A stretch of 64,000 nucleotides of DNA from VYFG01 sp965248685 (GCA_965248685.1 CBDFKC010000003.1:2542001-2606000); one strand, 5' to 3'; positions 52,679-62,146 are shown, counted from the stretch's first letter. Notes: generated by a model from the letters alone, not told the origin. Made by a program: numbers and translations.

Positions 52679-52688
52679 GTTTTTATAA

Positions 52689-53435
52689 TCACGCTCCGTC
52701 TTGCTGTCGTTCGATACTCGAAAAGGCCGTGAACTCCCAATTTCGAATGGCCAGTATCATGGTTGTACCCTGTCGTTTTGTGATCGGCTGCTTTCGTTCT
52801 TCGCGACAGATGTCTTCAAATAAACTACCAACGGCCTGTAGCCGATCGACCAGCTGTCTTTGACCTTTTCGGGTAATATCTCCGTTCTTGATAAGTCGGA
52901 GAGCGCCGTCCGCGTTAAAGTTGCCGCGAAAAAACTCACCTTGAACCTGGGTCCGGAAAAATTTCTCGATCGGACCATTCTCAAGCCACTTGAAATTCCG
53001 GCCAATTAACAATCGGACTTTGTTGCCGGGCAATAATTCGATTAATTTCATTCGGTCCAGTTTCGCCAGAATTTGGATTGCTTCCTGCTCGTTAAGGGTA
53101 TAGCGATGTAGAATTTCTTCCACGCTCCAATAGTTCACCAGGCAGTAGGCCATCAATAACATTCGGATGTCTGCTACTAATTCCGTTTCCAGAGCGATAC
53201 CCAATTCCTCTATTCTCGATTCCTGGCCAACCGTAATTTCGATCAGTTCCGCGAGATCGATGCTCAACACTTCGCAAATTTCATCCAATCTCTTCAAGGA
53301 GAAATTTCCTGAAGCAAACATTTGTTTGACAGAGGATTCGGAAAGATTCAGCCGACTTGCCAGTTTACGATAGGTAACCCCGGAAAGTTTGAGCTGACTT
53401 TTCAGGGCCTCGATTACATTAATTGCTCGGGTCAT
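52689..53435 (-). CDS. XRE-family transcriptional regulator with C-terminal domain of unknown type
   Basis: 248 aa. Cro/C1-type HTH: VTYRKLASRLNLSESSVKQMFASGNFSLKRLDEICEVLSIDLAEL (about 20-65). The rest looks like a helical domain without a recognisable ligand-binding family. It is divergent from the PspA-like gene, with 120 bp in between, and 10 bp upstream of the GrdB-like gene with which it is likely co-transcribed. It may control both directions. Confidence 0.8.
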   Translation of the reverse strand: MTRAINVIEALKSQLKLSGVTYRKLASRLNLSESSVKQMFASGNFSLKRLDEICEVLSIDLAELIEITVGQESRIEELGIALETELVADIRMLLMAYCLVNYWSVEEILHRYTLNEQEAIQILAKLDRMKLIELLPGNKVRLLIGRNFKWLENGPIEKFFRTQVQGEFFRGNFNADGALRLIKNGDITRKGQRQLVDRLQAVGSLFEDICREERKQPITKRQGTTMILAIRNWEFTAFSSIERQQDGA

Positions 53436-53555
53436 GGTTAAAGGTTCAATTATATTGTACTAAGAATCTGTTTATATCATACTATTCTTAATTTAGTTGT
53501 ATATATCAGACTTCATTGGCACTCTCGCTCCTCCATTCAAATCAGAGAGTTAACC
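53436..53555. promoter_or_regulatory. Divergent spacer, XRE regulator / PspA-like operon
   Basis: AT-rich 120 bp. A weak dyad TAAGAAT - N16 - ATTCTTA (around 53462-53491) could be a regulator site; GAGAG sits just before the PspA-like ATG. Promoters could not be defined confidently. Confidence 0.35.
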
Positions 53556-54212
53556 ATGAGTATCTTCAAAAGAATAAGCGCAACCTTTACCGCGTCGGTA
53601 GATAACGTTGTTTCAAAGGTAGAAAATCACGACGCAATCATCGACGCCTCGATAAAGGAATGCCGACAGGCAGCAGCTAGAACTCGGGTTCGGCTATCCA
53701 AGGTACAACGCGACGGGGAACAAATGCGCCAGCAATATGAACGTTCCAAGGATGACATTTCGTTATGGCAGAAGCGTGCGGTTGAAACCGCGCAGTCAGA
53801 TCAACAGAAAGCTCTGCAGTGCGTCAAGCGCAAGCAAACCGCGGAAAAAGACCTGGAGCGACTACAAGAGTCGCTTAACCAGCATCGGGAGACCGAGCGT
53901 CGAGTCGGTGAAAATCTAAAAGCAATTGAATCACGTGTTGGCCAGATCACTCAACAGCGCAATACCATGCGCACCCGGCAGTCAGCAGCTGAGGCTGCAA
54001 GAATTATCAGCCGCCTGGAAGGAGACCAGGGCGATGGTATAGAGGAAACATTTGATCGCTGGGAGTCGGCATTAATTGAAAACGAAATTTCCACGGAAGT
54101 CGTTATGGAGCGCGACCCTTTGGAGACCGAATTCGTCGCCCAAGAGGAGGAGGCCGATTTGAAAGTCGAATTGGATAAGCTAACTGGTAGCAAGGGACAG
54201 ACCGGTGAATGA
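53556..54212 (+). CDS. PspA/IM30 family protein
   Basis: 218 aa, almost wholly alpha-helical and heptad-rich. It begins SIFKRISATFTASVDNVVSKVENHDAIIDASIKECRQAAARTRVRLSKV, like PspA/Vipp1 proteins but with a shortened N-terminus and an acidic tail (EEEADLKVELDKLTG). The family binds stressed membranes as oligomers. The overlap with the next gene (8 bp) shows the pair is translationally coupled. Confidence 0.8.
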   Translation: MSIFKRISATFTASVDNVVSKVENHDAIIDASIKECRQAAARTRVRLSKVQRDGEQMRQQYERSKDDISLWQKRAVETAQSDQQKALQCVKRKQTAEKDLERLQESLNQHRETERRVGENLKAIESRVGQITQQRNTMRTRQSAAEAARIISRLEGDQGDGIEETFDRWESALIENEISTEVVMERDPLETEFVAQEEEADLKVELDKLTGSKGQTGE

Positions 54213-55563
54213 TATGCATCTGGCTGAACAGGATCTTCCCGACTTGAACCAGTCTACCCCTGGTAGACTGGACAAAGTTTTAAGATCAATTAAGGAATTT
54301 GCCACCGTGTCGGAAGTGCTCAGAATATTTGGCGCCGCAATTATGGTGGCCTCGATGTCGGTTTTTCTATTGCAGGGGTGGAGTGAAGGCAATGATATTC
54401 AGCGTTATCTGAAATTATTGACCCAGACGGGATTACTTGCCGCTGGCGGATTTCTATTAAGTTATTTGCTTAGAGAGTACAAAGGCGCAAGGCTATTCTT
54501 CGGACTCGCGTTGCTCTCGGTACCGGCTAATTTCACGATCCTGGGCGGCTTGATTTACTCGTTGTTCCTGGGTAGCGGCATATCACCCCAATACCCCCAA
54601 TTCGCCAGTTGGATTGTGTCGGACTCAATTTCCATTGGCTGGGTGTTGGCGGGCGCGATGGCAGTTCTTATTCCGGTTACCTTGCTGGGTTTGAATATTA
54701 TGGCGAGGCGATCTGCTCGGCCGCTCTCCATAACATTTCTAATGATGAACGCGCTGTTACTGATTCCCCTGCGCGACTCCTGGGTCGTTGGAGGTATGTT
54801 GGTTGCTGCTATCTTGATTCCTGGTTGGGTAATGATGAAACGCTATTTTACCGATCCAACCCTGGCCACAGGAGAAGGAAGATACGCTTTGTTGCTGCTG
54901 TTGGTGCCGGCTGGATTGTTACTGGGAAGAAACCTATTCCTGTATCAGCTCGATGTATTACTTGGCTTTATGGCTTGTACAAGTCTGTATGTTGCGAGTC
55001 GTCAGTACGGCTTGCTAACAAAACCCGAGTCAATTCGGCGTAAACTGACCGAGGGCATTTCAGTCCCATTGGCTTACGCTGGTGCGTTTTGTCTGGCTGA
55101 CCTGGTTCAACGATTTGCGTCTGTGCAGGTTGCAATCGGCGCTGTAGTCATGCTGCTTGGTGGGTTTATGCTGGACTACACAATTCGGGCTTCCCATTCC
55201 ACATTGAAGCCAATCATATTGACTACAACATCTTTGATTATTTCTGCGGTAATGTTGAACAATCTGATTATTAACGACTCAGCTATATCAGCAATTTTGG
55301 GGTTCGCCGGGGGAACGGGATTATCGGTCTTCGGAATCAAGTATAAAAACAGATTGATTTTGATTGCCGGAATTGTCACAGGGCTTGGTGCGATCTTATT
55401 TGGGCTAAAGGACGTATTGGCAATGTTAATCCAGAGCAGTTGGTTAGGACTCGCAGTTGTAGGCGGTATGGCAATTGTTGGTGCTTCGCTACTGGATCGA
55501 TACGGCGCAGTAATCAAGCTACGAATTAGTAATTGGTCAGCGGCCATGTCAAACAAATCGTAG
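54205..55563 (+). CDS. Polytopic membrane protein, partner of PspA-like protein
   Basis: 452 aa from GTG 54205 (ATG 54214 possible). After about 45 hydrophilic residues there are about a dozen hydrophobic segments (IFGAAIMVASMSVFLLQG, LLTQTGLLAAGGFLLSYLL, ... LGLAVVGGMAIVGASLLDRYG). No family could be recognised. Tight coupling to the PspA-like gene implies a shared membrane-stress or membrane-organising role (inference). A strong terminator follows at 55643. Confidence 0.7.
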   Translation: MNDMHLAEQDLPDLNQSTPGRLDKVLRSIKEFATVSEVLRIFGAAIMVASMSVFLLQGWSEGNDIQRYLKLLTQTGLLAAGGFLLSYLLREYKGARLFFGLALLSVPANFTILGGLIYSLFLGSGISPQYPQFASWIVSDSISIGWVLAGAMAVLIPVTLLGLNIMARRSARPLSITFLMMNALLLIPLRDSWVVGGMLVAAILIPGWVMMKRYFTDPTLATGEGRYALLLLLVPAGLLLGRNLFLYQLDVLLGFMACTSLYVASRQYGLLTKPESIRRKLTEGISVPLAYAGAFCLADLVQRFASVQVAIGAVVMLLGGFMLDYTIRASHSTLKPIILTTTSLIISAVMLNNLIINDSAISAILGFAGGTGLSVFGIKYKNRLILIAGIVTGLGAILFGLKDVLAMLIQSSWLGLAVVGGMAIVGASLLDRYGAVIKLRISNWSAAMSNKS

Positions 55564-55642
55564 TCTGAGATTGTGTAACCAGACAGCAAAATACCAGTTA
55601 GGGTACTGCGCTAAATAATCAACAAAGGATCGTTGAAATTCG

Positions 55643-55677
55643 GGGCCAGGTAGCGACACTACCTGGCCCTATTTTTG
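55643..55677 (+). terminator. Rho-independent terminator after the PspA/membrane-protein operon
   Basis: GGCCAGGTAG / CTACCTGGCC form a perfect 10-bp stem (extended by one G-C) with a 5-nt loop, followed by TATTTTT. It lies 79 bp after the membrane-protein stop and isolates that operon from the oxygenase block. Confidence 0.92.
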
Positions 55678-55766
55678 ACTCATTAAATCAGAAAGATTCG
55701 ATTCGTTCTGGCGGGTCAGGAATAACAACTGCTAGAATCTCGCCATCCAAGTTAAGTGTTCTGTCG

Positions 55767-56597
55767 ATGACAAAAAAGCTAACCAAATCCCAGGTCGATC
55801 ATTACTTCGAGCACGGATATTGTGCGCCAATCGATATCATGAGCGAACAGGAAGCGGCGACGCTTAAATCCCGCCTGGAGCTTGCCGAGGCGCGGTATGG
55901 AGAGGCGATAAATGCCAACAACAGAAATAACGCACATCTCGTGTTTACGTTCCTTGATGAAATTGCCTTTAATCCAGGTATTGTCGACGCGGTGGAAGAT
56001 TTGCTCGGACCGGATATCTTGCTCTGGGGCACAGTATTGTTTATCAAAGAATCCCAATCTTCGGGTTTTGTCAGTTGGCACCAGGATGCAACCTATATGG
56101 GGTTGGAACCCCACGATTTTTTAACCCCCTGGCTGGCTTTGAGCCCAAGCAATCCTGAAAGTGGATGTATGCGCGTCATTCCCGGCAGCCACCATGCGCC
56201 GATCAGACCGCATCAGGATACCTTCGGTGAGAACAACATCCTCACTCGAGGTCAACAAATTGATCAGGTGGATCCAGATGATGCCGTGGATCTGATTTTG
56301 CGACCAGGTCAATTGTCGATACACCACCCTCGACTGATACACGGCTCAAGTCCAAATCTCAGTAATCATCGACGGGTCGGTGTCGCACTCCAGGCCTACA
56401 TGAAACCGTCGGTTAGGCAGGTGATCGGTGAGGGGTACGCAGTACACGTCAGGGGAGAAGATAACTTTGGTCATTGCGAGCTTGGTGATCGGCCACAAAC
56501 AGATATGGATGAAAAAAATATTGCCTGGAGAGACAAGGTAAATCAAAACTGGTCGGATCTTCTGTATCGTGATGCTGGTCAAAAACGAACGTACTAA
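55767..56597 (+). CDS. Phytanoyl-CoA dioxygenase (PhyH) family oxygenase
   Basis: 276 aa. Iron site H105-x-D107 (SWHQDATYM) and the histidine of IHGSSPNLS, with arginines in NHRRVGVALQAY. GCMRVIPGSHHAP is the family core. It is followed 29 bp later by an M20 hydrolase on the same strand and opens the block of catabolic genes to 62 kb. Possibly hydroxylates a small N-containing acid; substrate unknown. Confidence 0.87.
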   Translation: MTKKLTKSQVDHYFEHGYCAPIDIMSEQEAATLKSRLELAEARYGEAINANNRNNAHLVFTFLDEIAFNPGIVDAVEDLLGPDILLWGTVLFIKESQSSGFVSWHQDATYMGLEPHDFLTPWLALSPSNPESGCMRVIPGSHHAPIRPHQDTFGENNILTRGQQIDQVDPDDAVDLILRPGQLSIHHPRLIHGSSPNLSNHRRVGVALQAYMKPSVRQVIGEGYAVHVRGEDNFGHCELGDRPQTDMDEKNIAWRDKVNQNWSDLLYRDAGQKRTY

Positions 56598-56626
56598 TAT
56601 TAATTGATTATAAAGAGACGGCAGGC

Positions 56627-57877
56627 ATGAGTAATTCACCAACAAAGAATCCAGATATAAAAATAGACAGTGACAGGTTGTGGGCGTCTTTGATGGAGAT
56701 GGCCAAAATTGGCGCCACCGACAAAGGTGGCGTATGTCGTTTGACCATGACCGATCTCGATCACGAGGGTAGAGAGTTATTGCTCAAATGGAGTCGTGAA
56801 ATTGGTTGTACTCATGAATTGGATGCTGTCGGAAATTTGTTTATCCGGCGTGAGGGTCGTGACAATAGTAGGGCTCCAGTAATGACTGGCAGTCATCTCG
56901 ACAGCCAGCCAACCGGGGGCAGGTTCGATGGCGTGTATGGAGTGTTAGCGGGATTGGAGGTGCTGAGAGCGTTGTCTGACCACAATGTCGTAACTGAAGC
57001 GCCTCTTGAACTGGTGGTCTGGAACAATGAAGAGGGTAGTCGCTTTTCACCCCCCATGATGGGCTCTGGAGTTTTCACTGGTGTGTTCGAACTTGACTGG
57101 GCTTACCAGATCGAGGACCAGCAGGGAATTACGGTAAAGCAGGAATTGGACCGGCTTGGTTGGATCGGGAAATCGAATAATGACCGACCCGTCGATGCTT
57201 ATTTCGAAGCCCATATTGAGCAGGGTCCGGTGCTGGAGAATGAAGAGAAGACAATTGGAATCGTCAGCGGTGGTCAGGGACAGCGGTGGTTTGAACTAAA
57301 TATCTATGGTCAGGAGGCCCATGCTGGACCGACCCCAATGGCATTACGAAAAGATGCGTTGGTATGCGCGGCCGACATAGTGCAGGTAATTAACAAGCTG
57401 GGTCATGACAATGCGCCCGATGCATGCGCAACCTGTGGAATACTAAAGATTATCCCGGGTAGTCGAAACGTAATTCCGGGCCATGTCTGGATGACCATCG
57501 ACACCCGACATCCCGAGGACGAGGTATTGATTCAAATGGAGCAATCGTTACGCCGACAACTTGACCAGATTGTGGACAGGCATCACTGCTCCTATGAACT
57601 GGAGAATTTTTGGATTGCGCCGGCTACCCCATTTGATCCCGTATGTATCGACCTGGTGAGACAAGGTGCTAATACTCATGGCTTTGCCAGCCGTGAAATG
57701 ATCAGTGGTGCGGGCCATGATGCGGTGTACATGGCGACCAAATATCCGGTAGCCATGATTTTCGTTCCCTGCGAAGGTGGTATTAGTCATAATGAAATTG
57801 AAAATGCGGAGCCACCCGATATCGCCGCGGGATGTCAGGTACTGCTGCATGCAATGGCCGGTCGCGCGGGAATTTAA
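56627..57877 (+). CDS. M20-family Zn-dependent amidohydrolase (N-carbamoyl-amino-acid / allantoate hydrolase type)
   Basis: 416 aa. Metal ligands and motifs: H90 (TGSHLDSQP), D101 (GGRFDGVYG), E135/E136 (VWNNEEGSRF), AHIEQGPVLE, and GQEAHAGPTPM. These are the hydantoinase/carbamoylase (HyuC/AllC) motifs. The enzyme hydrolyses an N-carbamoyl or amidino bond; N-carbamoyl amino acid, ureidopropionate or allantoate are all possible. Downstream of the PhyH gene, so the two may act successively. Confidence 0.9.
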   Translation: MSNSPTKNPDIKIDSDRLWASLMEMAKIGATDKGGVCRLTMTDLDHEGRELLLKWSREIGCTHELDAVGNLFIRREGRDNSRAPVMTGSHLDSQPTGGRFDGVYGVLAGLEVLRALSDHNVVTEAPLELVVWNNEEGSRFSPPMMGSGVFTGVFELDWAYQIEDQQGITVKQELDRLGWIGKSNNDRPVDAYFEAHIEQGPVLENEEKTIGIVSGGQGQRWFELNIYGQEAHAGPTPMALRKDALVCAADIVQVINKLGHDNAPDACATCGILKIIPGSRNVIPGHVWMTIDTRHPEDEVLIQMEQSLRRQLDQIVDRHHCSYELENFWIAPATPFDPVCIDLVRQGANTHGFASREMISGAGHDAVYMATKYPVAMIFVPCEGGISHNEIENAEPPDIAAGCQVLLHAMAGRAGI

Positions 57878-57912
57878 TATCAGCGCTCCGATCGATTTCG
57901 ACTCCTATAGCG

Positions 57913-58794
57913 TCAAGGCCGATGTAACCATTCCCAGGGTCCGCCAGTTTCTGGCCGGAAATAACAAATTATGCGGCCATCCTGATCCGCACTAGCGTCG
58001 TCGGTCCACGGTGCAATACCATGTAACACCAATCGGTGGGCCAGAAAGACCTCTCCAGGCTGAGCCCAGAGTTCTACCCGCTTACACTGTTGAAAAATCT
58101 GACGACGAACGGATTGATACATTTCCGTTAGGTCGAGACGATGCCAGGTTTCAGGTTTATGGTTTTGGAAATATTGTAAAAAGTGTTTCTGTGCCACATT
58201 ATGTGAACCCTCCCAAACCACAAATGGAGACGCTTCGGGACTAAACTCCACCATTGGGATGCCCAGGATAAATCCATGATATTCCTTGAGAAACCGGCGT
58301 TGGTCTGGCCCTTCGCGGCGCAACCCATCGATATGTGCCGCATCTCGGTTTAGCCGAAAGCGATAGGCCTTTTCTGATTCAGCCTCAGATGGCGCAGGGT
58401 ATCCAGGATAGCAAACCGATACCTGGGCTCGGTCCCAGGCGAAATTGCCCAATTCAAAATGGGTATTTATAAAATCCACTGCCATACCCGAAATTGGAGG
58501 ACCAAGTCCCACCGAGCCAAATTCGTCGTTGTTGAGCGCGTTGACGCCAACAAACCAGGTTCCTTCGTGACGTATCCATTCGCTGTACGTCGGATCGGTT
58601 ATCGCAGACCGGGCTGCTGCCAGGGACGAATCAATCCAATGCGCTATCTTCGGATCGTATTCGAATTGACACCAGCCTTTTTCAAAATACCTGTTCAAGT
58701 TATTAGATCGATTCAAAATTTGAATTTTCTGATTCTGCGCGATGGTCAGTATCAAGAATTGGAAGAGTTGGCGGGAAGCCAAAGCTTTACCCAA
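57913..58794 (-). CDS. Divergent PhyH-like (cupin-fold) Fe/2OG oxygenase
   Basis: 293 aa from TTG 58794, but the first 30 residues are poor and a later start is possible. Likely iron ligands DAAHIDG (H-x-D) and VLHGIAPW, with an arginine in GRIICYFRPE. Overall match to PhyH-like oxygenases is weak but the triad and spacing fit. It points the opposite way from its neighbours. Function unknown. Confidence 0.65.
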   Translation of the reverse strand: MGKALASRQLFQFLILTIAQNQKIQILNRSNNLNRYFEKGWCQFEYDPKIAHWIDSSLAAARSAITDPTYSEWIRHEGTWFVGVNALNNDEFGSVGLGPPISGMAVDFINTHFELGNFAWDRAQVSVCYPGYPAPSEAESEKAYRFRLNRDAAHIDGLRREGPDQRRFLKEYHGFILGIPMVEFSPEASPFVVWEGSHNVAQKHFLQYFQNHKPETWHRLDLTEMYQSVRRQIFQQCKRVELWAQPGEVFLAHRLVLHGIAPWTDDASADQDGRIICYFRPETGGPWEWLHRP

Positions 58795-58843
58795 TGTCGA
58801 TGTTATTATGACGCAATTTGGTGTGCTTTAGAATTCGTAAATT

Positions 58844-60226
58844 ATGTCGTCATTGATTTTAGCTCTGCGCCAGATTGTCGGTGATAATGGTGTGCTTGAT
58901 CGCGATCAGGTCAGTAATCGACCGGTTGGCTACTGGCAGGAAGGGCAGTCGAGCGCAGAGGCGTTAGTGCGTCCAGCATCAACCGATCAGGTAGCCAGTA
59001 TTCTCAGAATTTGCCAGGAGCGTGGGCTGCCGGTGGTTACCCAGGGCGGACAAACCGGACTGCTGGGAGGGCATTTATCAACTACCGAATCTCTCATCCT
59101 GTCCACCGAACGACTCAATAGTATAGCGCCGGTAAATGTTGCCAATCGCAGCGTTATCGCCGGGGCCGGTGTAATCCTGAATACATTGCACAGCGTAGTT
59201 GAAGATCTGGGATTACTCTTTGCGGTGGACCTCGGCGCCCGGGGCAGCTGTACCATCGGTGGCATGATATCGACCAATGCCGGCGGCAATGCTGTATTGC
59301 GATACGGGATGACCCGAGAGCAAGTTCTAGGGGTTGAGGCGGTATTGGCTGATGGATCGATTATTTCGTCAATGAAACCACTAATAAAGAACAATACTGG
59401 ATATGACATTAAACAATTGTTTATCGGCAGTGAAGGAACCCTTGGCGTAGTTACCCAGGCCGCATTGCGCCTGAGACCCCTGCCGATATCCTGCCAAACG
59501 GCGTTACTTGGGGTAAATGGGTTTGAGCACCTGAGAAGTCTGCTAGTACATTTCGAAAAGAAGGTTGGTAGTACATTATCCGCATTCGAAGTATTGTGGA
59601 ATAATTTTTATCGACTAAATACCGGAGAGCACGCAACGCGAAAGCCACCTCTATCGAGCCAATATGATTTTTACTTATTAGTCGAAACAAGGGGTAGTTC
59701 CCATGAGGCGGACCAGGCAGAATTTGAAAATACATTGGCTGAAGCTATGGAGAATGGATTGGTAGCTGACGCCGTGATCGCGAGGTCTGGTGGGGAGCGT
59801 GATCAACTATGGAGTGTTCGTGAAGATATGGAGCCTGAAAAACGGCGATTCGGCAGGTATTTATACGATTTTGATGTGAGTCTTGGAATTGACGATATGC
59901 CTCAATTCGAAGTTGAACTCAAGCAGCACCTGAAGGCAACATTCGGCGACTATGAACTACTGATTTTTGGTCATTTGGCAGACGGAAATTTGCACATTGG
60001 TATAGGAGAACCGGGTATGCTGCGAAAATCGGATGTGGAACAGATTGTGTTCGAACTGGTTGAAAAATTTAATGGTTCTATCTCGGCAGAACACGGCATT
60101 GGTCGATTCAAGCGAGACAGCCTGCACTATGCCAGATCACCCCAGGAGATAAGTCTGATGCAAATGATGAAAAGGACAATCGACTCCAAAAATATACTGA
60201 ACCCCGGTAAGACAATTCCCGGTTAG
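58844..60226 (+). CDS. FAD-linked oxidoreductase (GlcD / D-2-hydroxyglutarate dehydrogenase type)
   Basis: 460 aa. FAD-binding type 4 segment (VVTQGGQTGLLGGHLSTTESLILSTERLN; GARGSCTIGGMISTNAGGNAVLRYGMTREQVLG) and a FAD-oxidase C domain (FGHLADGNLHIGIGEP, SAEHGIGRFKRDSLHYARS). It probably oxidises a D-2-hydroxy acid to the keto acid. The next two genes follow on the same strand. Confidence 0.9.
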   Translation: MSSLILALRQIVGDNGVLDRDQVSNRPVGYWQEGQSSAEALVRPASTDQVASILRICQERGLPVVTQGGQTGLLGGHLSTTESLILSTERLNSIAPVNVANRSVIAGAGVILNTLHSVVEDLGLLFAVDLGARGSCTIGGMISTNAGGNAVLRYGMTREQVLGVEAVLADGSIISSMKPLIKNNTGYDIKQLFIGSEGTLGVVTQAALRLRPLPISCQTALLGVNGFEHLRSLLVHFEKKVGSTLSAFEVLWNNFYRLNTGEHATRKPPLSSQYDFYLLVETRGSSHEADQAEFENTLAEAMENGLVADAVIARSGGERDQLWSVREDMEPEKRRFGRYLYDFDVSLGIDDMPQFEVELKQHLKATFGDYELLIFGHLADGNLHIGIGEPGMLRKSDVEQIVFELVEKFNGSISAEHGIGRFKRDSLHYARSPQEISLMQMMKRTIDSKNILNPGKTIPG

Positions 60227-60297
60227 CGTAAAAAGTCAGGAAAAGTGTTGGTAAGTTTGAGTACAATTACAATTTTAGATCGCAACAATTTTTGCCA

Positions 60298-60987
60298 ATG
60301 CCCAAATATGTTTTTACCCCATCGGCTTTACCACACCTTGAAGTGCGTGGGTCCTCGAGGCTTTTTCCGGTACGCCGGATTTACTGTGTTGGGCGCAATT
60401 ACGCTGCCCATGCCATTGAAATGGGGCACGACCCAGACAAAGAAGCGCCATTTTTTTTCCAGAAGAACCCGGATAATTTAGTTATTGGCAATCAGGATTT
60501 TCCCTACCCGCCGAGTTCGACGGATGTTCATCACGAGGTAGAGTTGGTGGTGGCTTTGCACAGCGGCGGTAATGACATTGGGATCGAGCAGTCTTTGTCC
60601 CATGTGTTTGGCTACGCCGTGGGTCTTGATATGACGCGGAGGGATTTGCAGGGACAGGCCAAGAGAATGGGTAGACCCTGGGAAATCGGAAAAGCCTTTG
60701 AACATTCCGCGCCCTGTGGAGAAATCGTGCCTGCAGCCGAGTGTGGTCATCTGGACCAGGGTAATATTTCACTGGAAATTAATGGCGATTTGCGTCAACA
60801 GGGAGATGTTAATCAGCTGATCTGGAAAGTGCCGGAAATAATTTCGATACTTTCCGGTTTATTCGAACTTAAAGCCGGTGATTTGATCATGACTGGCACA
60901 CCCGCAGGGGTTGGTCCCGTATCTATTGGCAATAAGCTTAATGCCAGTATTGAGGGAATTGGAAATTTGCAGGTCAACGTAGTTTAG
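60298..60987 (+). CDS. Fumarylacetoacetate hydrolase family protein (fumarylpyruvate hydrolase-like)
   Basis: 229 aa from ATG 60298. VRRIYCVGRNYAAHAIEMGHDPDKEAPFFFQKN is the N-terminal signature of NagK/acylpyruvase-type FAH members; VHHEVELVVAL, VGLDMTRRDLQ and DLIMTGTPAGVGPV complete the metal site. It cleaves a C-C bond of an acylpyruvate. Gaps 71 bp to the FAD enzyme and 11 bp to the next gene. Confidence 0.9.
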   Translation: MPKYVFTPSALPHLEVRGSSRLFPVRRIYCVGRNYAAHAIEMGHDPDKEAPFFFQKNPDNLVIGNQDFPYPPSSTDVHHEVELVVALHSGGNDIGIEQSLSHVFGYAVGLDMTRRDLQGQAKRMGRPWEIGKAFEHSAPCGEIVPAAECGHLDQGNISLEINGDLRQQGDVNQLIWKVPEIISILSGLFELKAGDLIMTGTPAGVGPVSIGNKLNASIEGIGNLQVNVV

Positions 60988-60998
60988 ATTATCAAAAA

Positions 60999-62033
60999 AT
61001 GACTACGCCTTTTCTTGATTGTCGTCATGAACTTTCAGAGGTCCGTTCAACACCTGCTGATCGCTGGGCATGGATTGCTGATGAAATTAGTGACGATCAC
61101 TGGCTCGTCCCGGTAGACGATGATATGCAACAGGAATTATCTCGCCTGGCCGACTTTATTGCAGATAACCCATTGCAAAACTTGCAACGAAAAATCACGG
61201 ATGTTTTGCTGCCATGTTGTACCAGTACCTATACCAGAATGAAAACCATATTACGGGATGGCACAGGTTTTGCGGTGCTAAACCGGTTGCCAATTGATCA
61301 GTATCCCATCGAAATTGTACTGGAAATATATTGGTTGTTGGGACAATTGATTGGCCCGCCGGTTGCGCAAAAATGGAGTGGCCAGATGATTTACGACGTG
61401 CGAGATGCCGGAACGCCTTTTGGCTATGGCGTTAGAGGCTCTTACACCTCGGTAGAACTTAATTTTCATACGGACAATGCATTTGCTCGTATGGTTCCGG
61501 ACTATGTCGGTTTGTTTTGTCGGAATACCGCAAAAAGCGGTGGAATCAGCAGATTCTGCAGCTTGTATGCGGTCCACCACCGAATGATGAAAACCTACCC
61601 CCAGGCGTTGGCAAGATTATATCAACCTATGTTTTTTGATCGACAAAAAGAACATCACGAGAACGCAGCCAAAGTCACCCTGGCGCCTTACTTCAGCTGG
61701 AATGGAAACTATCTGAATGCGCGCGCGAATTCATCATTGGTTCGTAAGGGTTATCAGGTGGCGCAAGCGGAAATGGATTCCGCCTTGGCGGACGCGCTGG
61801 ATGCGGTTGATGAAATTTCTACCCAACCCGAAATCTGGTATGAGGCGCCGTTGCAAAGAGGGCAGGTGCAGTATTTAAATAATCACGAAGTAGGTCATTA
61901 TCGTAGTGAAGTAATCGACCACCAAGAGCAGGATAGAAAACGTCATCTCTATCGACTATGGCATCGCGAGCAGGGGACCGCATGTTATGACGGTGGTAGT
62001 ATGAAGAATGGCAATAGGAGCGAAGCCGCATAA
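60999..62033 (+). CDS. TauD/TfdA-like Fe(II)/2-oxoglutarate oxygenase
   Basis: 344 aa. Probable iron site NFHTDNAF (H-x-D) and VQYLNNHEVGHYRSE (second His), with an arginine in RKRHLYRLWHRE. The fold and length fit the TauD/gamma-butyrobetaine-hydroxylase group; the N-terminal 100 residues are not conserved. It is 11 bp after the FAH gene, so it belongs to the same transcription unit. Substrate unknown. Confidence 0.82.
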   Translation: MTTPFLDCRHELSEVRSTPADRWAWIADEISDDHWLVPVDDDMQQELSRLADFIADNPLQNLQRKITDVLLPCCTSTYTRMKTILRDGTGFAVLNRLPIDQYPIEIVLEIYWLLGQLIGPPVAQKWSGQMIYDVRDAGTPFGYGVRGSYTSVELNFHTDNAFARMVPDYVGLFCRNTAKSGGISRFCSLYAVHHRMMKTYPQALARLYQPMFFDRQKEHHENAAKVTLAPYFSWNGNYLNARANSSLVRKGYQVAQAEMDSALADALDAVDEISTQPEIWYEAPLQRGQVQYLNNHEVGHYRSEVIDHQEQDRKRHLYRLWHREQGTACYDGGSMKNGNRSEAA

Positions 62034-62112
62034 TTTCTACACTGACCCCGATTTATGCAATAACACAGGGCATTATGCGAGTTAAAAACTGTGATACAGT
62101 TAATGCTAAGGG

Positions 62113-62146
62113 TTAATCCTGAATAAAAAATATATTCTAGGATTAA
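62113..62146. repeat. Inverted repeat upstream of the lipoprotein gene
   Basis: TTAATCCT (62113-62120) and AGGATTAA (62139-62146) form 8-bp arms around an AT-rich 18-nt loop, 36 bp before the lipoprotein start. Role unknown; not followed by a T-run. Confidence 0.35.
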
